Position numbers and translations under genes: made by a program | In this document: positions 58,801 through 64,000 of the stretch, one piece after another | How the letters are laid out: each line of letters opens with the position of its first letter | Position numbering within the stretch: the stretch's first letter is position 1 | NCBI GenBank assembly: GCA_030248215.1 | Contig: JASANG010003338.1 | Span: 372,001-436,000, forward strand | DNA length: 64,000 nucleotides | Origin: Enoplolaimus lenunculus | Taxonomy: Eukaryota > Nematoda > Enoplea > Enoplida > Thoracostomopsidae | Direction: 5' to 3' | Notes under the pieces: generated by a model | Databases searched by the model: none | What the model was told of the DNA's origin: nothing | The model's input: only the letters and a program-made list of their open reading frames with translations

Positions 58801-61800
58801 TCTGAGTTTAGGTCAAATTTTGAGGCGTAAATTTTTGTTTTTATGCTAATACTTCATAATTGGTCGAAAAACCGTGAAAAATTTCGGTTCCAGCGTCTTC
58901 AATAGAAATAGGAATATTTGTTGATTTGAATACACCACCGAAAATTAAAATAAAATTACTTTTTGTCAGTTTCATCATCAAGTTCAATTACTGACTCCAT
59001 CCTGTCTAGTTGTACATGTGGTTGTCTGATGTTTAACTGATTCATATTCTTTTGAGATGATGAATGTTCTTGACTCGGTTGCCGATTTGCCAAATAGACA
59101 CAACTCCTTGTCGTTCGAAGACGTCGACCATCCCGCGGTGGACTAGGTTCAATGATATCTTGCTCTTCAACAGCTGATAACAGCTCGCTTGATTTAGCAT
59201 TATGTTCAGAAGATTGACTGTAACTTTGGCTATTGCCACAGCATATGTTTGGCTTTTCCGAAGCACGCGCTACTCGACCGGGGTAACAAATAACGGCCAA
59301 ATACCAGTGTGAGCTACAACAGAAAACTAACTAACTTAATAGCAACTAAACCGCAAAATAATTCATTACAATAGGTTGCGTTCCCTTATTTTTTCATAAA
59401 TGCTTCCTGAGTTTCTGTAATATTGCAAAGGTATCAGATTTGCAATTGTTTGAATTGCAGTTCGTTTACAAAATACATATTATGTAGAAACTCAAAATAG
59501 CTACACCTCTGTTATGGTATAATGTGTGTATTGGTTTTTTTGTATTTGCATAATATCTGGGCGGCTCGTCTGTATTTTTAGATTTGTAAAAAACAATAAT
59601 GCACAAGTATACAGTTTTTGGTGTGCATATCACAGTTTCCAACGCATCACGTTGCATATTTCTGTCGGTTTTGAAACAAAATGGTCTGCATTTTAAACTA
59701 TTGGGGCGGACGCGAGTATTCAAGCAGTGGAACTGTATAGGGATTGAAGTTTACTGTTAAACAAGATAGCCAAAATATTTACCTTTTTAAAAGTAGCCAT
59801 AAAATTTTTTAAATTTAAACAACCTTGTCGCGAATTTTAAAGTATCCCTTTAATTTCGAGGACGTTCTAGTCTCAAAAATTAGTTTGGTTTTTTTCGTAG
59901 AAATCTCTTAATTTTTTACAAAGTAAAGTTCAAAATTTTAGTTAAAAACGTCCAGTGTTGATAACTTTGAAGATTTAATTTTATTTTAGAACTATATTAA
60001 AATTTCAGGAATTTAGTGTAACCTTTTAAATGTTGGGTGTAAAAGGAACCTGCGCGATTAATCCAGGGGGCAGTTTTCGAGTTGAAGTTTTGCGTTGCGC
60101 TGAACAGTTTGTTAGTTTCCAGTTACCTTTGAGGTTTGAGTTTGCTCGAGCTGTTATCAGAATACGGTTTGGGGTTCTGTGAACGCATGCTTTAACATTC
60201 CCATGCGGGAATCTAACCAGGGTTATTTTATTTTGGCAAACTTTTGCGGGTTCGAAAGTGATTCTGTTAAAAGTTAGCTGTTGTATGAATTCAAGTTGCT
60301 GTCGAATGACTGCACGCTATGGAGTTTGTTCATGGAAGTAGTATTATAATCTTGCCTGTGCCATTTGAAATGACGAGTTCTTATTCTGTTTGCTTTTGCT
60401 GCTATGTGCACGTAAACGCTTAAGTTCGTTCTTTTAGGAAATTTTAGTGTTGTGGAGGCCAAACGAGGTGTATCAGCATGCAGGTCGTGTTCTAGGTTTT
60501 TGATAGGGACCCTTACCGTTTTTATAAAGTGGCATGGGAATATACTGAAAAATTATTTTGTCTAAATCGTGTGTGATAATCAGATCAGGTAAGCGTGGTA
60601 TCGGATTATGAACAGCCTTATCACACCAGGTCAAAGAGACTGCTTTGTGATTCTCTGTAGCTAAATGACTACGTTGTAAACGTCGAACATTTCCATACAA
60701 AAAATTAAGATCGGTCACTTTGGGTTGCTATATGACAAAATATCACTTTACAAGTCCAGCTTACCTTTGACATATTGGCACAATTACAAAATCTTTTTGA
60801 AAAATATCAATGTCTTTGGTCCATTTTTTAACCCGCGTATGTCTCGCTCGCCGCTTCCTAAAAGTTGTGTTTTAATAATATTATTTTTTGCATATAGAGC
60901 GAAATTCAACCCAAACACGTTGTAGTAACCACAACACAAATTAACCCTGAAGACCTTTGACGGGGACTGTAAAATTACTGATGTGTGGCAGGCAGGGTGC
61001 AACCAGAATTACAATTTACCGGAACCGGAATTTAAAAATTTTATCGGAACCGGAACCCGAACCGGAAAGTGAAAAATGCATTTCACCAAAAATTTCATTT
61101 TAATCTTATTTTTTGTTCTATTATTTGTGAAATAACCTTAGTCGAACATAGATATTTATTTTATTTGTTGTATTTTAGATTTTCATTATCGACTGAAGTG
61201 AAATCCACCATCAATGGCTTATATTCGGAGTACAAGTGGCTTTCAAAAGAGATTCTTAAAAATTAGCAAAGTTAATAAAACGGCCAAATTATAATACCGG
61301 AATTTTTAAATCCGGTAAAAATTTACCGGAACCGGAATTTGAAAAAATGTCGGAACCGGAATTCCGGTTGCACCCTGGTGGCAGGGTGGCAAAAAGCTTA
61401 AGATTGGGATTCGGCCCAAATTTGCGGTTCCAATTCGGGTTCGGTTGCAAAAAACCGAATCCAGACGCCGAGTCCAACAATGTTCGGCAATATGTTTTTC
61501 GGTTTTACACAATAAAAATTTAAAATAACTTGTTCTATTCATAAAATTTTTTGTTTCAGGTCACAAAAATTAAAATTGACGTCGAGCACGAAATATATCA
61601 ACGTTTAAAAATGATGCTGCTGGCACTGCGTTGATATTTTGAAACACATTATAGACATAACTGAAATTTACATCATGCAGCATTCGGATTGGGTCAAATC
61701 TAGGATTCAGCGCCACCCTGATGTGTGGATACAAAATTTTTTGCTGATGTCGATCTTATTTTAAAATTTGAGCGATACCGATTGCAATTTTAATATATAC

Positions 61801-63269
61801 ACGGTGCTTAAAGAATAGTTAGGATAAGTAAATGACATTATTATAAACACAAAGACGTAAACCTTAACATCCATAAACAGTTTTAATTTTATGATAACGG
61901 TTCATTTCAATTATTTTTAAAACAAACGCGACAGACATTAGCTTCCTGATTAGACGAAATGATATAAATCAGGAAGTGGAACTGATCGCATTATCGACAA
62001 ACAGTCTGCAATTTTTGCAGTGTCGATACCAGTACTCATGAAAAGTGACGATATTACCGATGACAATGAATAGGCAAATCTCTATATGAAATCAAGAAGT
62101 TTACTTACTTCACACGATATTTAGCAGACTGGCACTTCATAGCGCTTGATGGCAGAAAAGTTTCACTCTCCGAAGATTCATTATCATTTTCCTCACGAAC
62201 ATCGTTATTATTTCTTGCGCTAATACCAGCTGTTCTTTCCTTCTCCAACATTACATTGGGATCCGCTCCACAGAATGTTCTGCGCTTCGAACATTCTTTC
62301 TTACTGTCACAGCCGTCAGCCTTTTCACCACGAAATCGGACATCAGAAATCGTTAAACTGTGCCAAAAGTACGTTCCAAATATATGAACCTGTTCGCGAT
62401 TTGGTAGCAGCTTGTTTTCAACGTGTCTATACTCGTCTGACGTTGACGGCAATTGGCAATGCAAATACCTAAATTGAAAATTCAATAGAAACAATGTTAC
62501 TGGCATTTCGTTTCTGGGTTTGGGGTCCGAAACCCCACTTGAAAAATTCCCATGTTCGGCCCCCCAATCGGAAATCTCAATAGTTATATATACATTATAT
62601 TAATAAAACCGCAAACACAAACAACATATGTTAGCATAGCCTCCAAGCTCCAAAATAGCTAATCAAAAATTTACAAAAAATTTCTAATTTTTAGCCCTAG
62701 AATTTTCCTCCCCGCACTCTAGATTGGGATAGCGAAATGCAAAAGTTATCAACCAAATATTCACCATCCCATCAAAATAATTCAGTATTAAAATTTGCTA
62801 TTCCAGACCATAACCGGAACCAAGAATTGGGTGCAACCAAAGGATATAATAACTATATACCAATAATGTAAAACTAATCCACTGTCAATATTTTAACGAC
62901 CGCTATCCACTTTAAAATACAGTTTTAACAAACAGTCAAACAAAAGCCATACAAAATTTTGAAGTTGCACAACATGATTATGCACTTAAACTTACAAATC
63001 CAGGTTTGCAAAATTTTCACAATGTTTAGGAATTGGTGAACCGGGTTAGGAAGCTTGCTATGCAACTCACTTAAAATCGTTAAAAAGCTTTTGGCAAACA
63101 GGATGGGTTCACTTAACAATGCGCTAGTTGTTTTCAAACTAATAAAACATACTTCAGATAAAAGTCCAAGATGACATCATTCAAATATTCTCGCGGTTTC
63201 AGACACTCAAAATGAGTTTTGCACACAGTAACAGCACCAATAGCGCCGAACGGATAAGAGAACAGAATC
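55868..63269 (-). CDS. SENP6/7: SENP6/SENP7-type SUMO protease, catalytic domain; N-terminal part off the right edge
   Basis: Exons: 63153-63269, 62109-62468, 60517-60668 (less certain), 58960-59313, 57729-57800, 57268-57460, 56427-56618, 55868-56035 (stop TAA at 55868). The visible part is about 535 residues. The Ulp1-family blocks are in order: EYLNDVILDFYLKYLHC; HIFGTYFWHSL; the catalytic His in SHWYLAVICYPG; the catalytic Asp in PRIIIFDSL; the oxyanion Gln and catalytic Cys in VPQQTNYSDCGLFLLQYVE; and the C-terminal LSKWFQLSVVRRKRK. SENP6 and SENP7 are nuclear cysteine proteases that trim poly-SUMO2/3 chains and carry insertion loops in the catalytic domain. Exons 62109-62468 and 58960-59313 carry long polar insertions at such places. 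All junction phases agree except 60517-60668 to 58960-59313, which is one base short. The C-terminus ends in an acidic SLFEDSSNDDD tail. Confidence 0.93.
57861..58272. mobile_element. hAT-type MITE, CAGGGTGCAACC ends, exact target duplication ATTATGTC
   Basis: The 412-bp element starts CAGGGTGCAACCGGAATTAC and ends CCGTTGCACCCTG. Exact 8-bp repeats ATTATGTC lie at 57853-57860 and 58273-58280. CCGGAACCGG-like motifs occur near both ends. It lies in the SENP intron between exons 57729-57800 and 58960-59313. Confidence 0.93.
60989..61720. mobile_element. Older hAT-type MITE interrupted by a younger one, target duplication ATGTGTGG
   Basis: The element begins CAGG at 60989, is interrupted, resumes at 61386 as GTGGCAAAAAGC, and ends AGCGCCACCCTG at 61720. 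Exact 8-bp repeats ATGTGTGG lie at 60981-60988 and 61721-61728. The reconstructed ends are CAGGGTGGC and GCCACCCTG. It lies in a SENP intron. Confidence 0.87.
60993..61377. mobile_element. Younger hAT-type MITE nested in the element 60989-61720
   Basis: The 385-bp element starts CAGGGTGCAACCAGAATTAC and ends TTCCGGTTGCACCCTG. Exact 8-bp repeats GTGGCAGG lie at 60985-60992 and 61378-61385. The first four bases of the older element are part of this duplication. Related to the element at 57861-58272. Confidence 0.92.
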
Positions 63270-64000
63270 CTAAAATAATCACGTCCTGTTTACAGAAACT
63301 ACAGCGCTTAGATAATTAACCACACTCCGTAACCGTTAAGTAAACCAGTCGTAGTAGAACTACATGTATTGAGATAAGCTCGGTCATACTTTTGAAATGA
63401 TTTAAAAAGTCCTAATTTAGGAACTAATTAAGCTTATGTAAAAATTTCCTATTAGCTAATTATGCAATCATCGGTTTTGTAGGTTTATAAACAATTTGTT
63501 AACCCTTTAGTACTGAATTTGATTGCTTGTAACCCTAATAATCAGTGAAATAATTTAAAAAAACCCAATGCAAAGTTAACATCCCAGGATAAAAAGCTTT
63601 CAAACAAAAAAAGTTTATCAAGATTCTTTTCGGACGGACGGACTGACGGACGAACATCCGCCTTTCGACCCACGGGCACAAAATATAAAAGCGCTTCGCG
63701 AAAATTATAGATATTCAATACATTTTGAAGTGTTCATAAACCAAACACGCTTTTAATGTAACACAATCATAGAAACATGCAAAGCCTGTAGCTTAAAACC
63801 AGGTTCGAACAATTGGATACAATTTTCATCATAGAATTACTGTTGTACATTTTAGAAAACATGCCAAAAAATGGTTAAGCGAATTTTGAGCTATTCCATC
63901 ATCAAGTTTTAAGAAAACATATCCGAAACAGGTTATTAATTTATTAACAAAATTAAACTAATTACAAAAACACTCATTTCGAAATAACAAATTTTCAAAC
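63270..64000. other. Upstream of the first visible SENP exon, probably intron
   Basis: No conserved block of the SENP6/7 N-terminal region was recognised. A CGGACGGACGGAC-type short repeat occurs near 63633. Since exon 63153-63269 begins in phase with two bases from a preceding exon, at least one more exon lies further right, inside or beyond the window. Confidence 0.5.

Overview
The window is AT-rich animal DNA. It holds four intron-rich protein-coding genes, all read from the minus strand, separated and interrupted by many short non-autonomous transposons. Exons were assembled by eye from conserved protein blocks, splice sites (GT..AG) and reading-frame phase. The proteins look like metazoan orthologues and the small genome-style introns suggest a marine invertebrate, possibly a tunicate or another deuterostome. 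That organism call is inference only.

Layout, left to right: (1) 150-10388, 19 phase-consistent exons of a RELCH/KIAA1468 orthologue; the start is at the right and the C-terminal part runs off the left edge. (2) 10389-14174, transposon-rich intergenic DNA. (3) 14175-24489, eight exons of an EXT1-type heparan sulfate polymerase, with a strongly diverged C-terminal GT64 domain and a long polyglutamine insert; its N-terminal exon was not found. (4) 24490-32852, repeats including a 122-bp tandem array. (5) 32853-43573, a secreted-type protein with a divergent von Willebrand factor D domain and a C8 domain, separated by a tryptophan-rich triple repeat; cysteine-rich exons with a signal peptide at 47023-49885 are probably its 5' end. 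(6) 49886-55850, repeats including a 645-bp direct duplication flanking a frameshifted SGNH-hydrolase ORF. (7) 55868-63269, eight exons of a SENP6/SENP7-type SUMO protease catalytic domain; its N-terminal part lies beyond the right edge.

The genes are unrelated in function (endosomal cholesterol transport, heparan sulfate synthesis, extracellular matrix, SUMO deconjugation) and there is no sign of an operon. The most striking feature is the mobile-element load. Many short elements have exact or near-exact 8-bp target duplications, as expected for hAT-type MITEs. One family carries an internal TTAGGC tract resembling nematode-type telomere repeats, one insertion sits inside another element's terminal repeat, and one lies 11 bp from a splice acceptor of EXT1. 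I saw no prokaryotic features, CRISPR arrays or rRNA genes.
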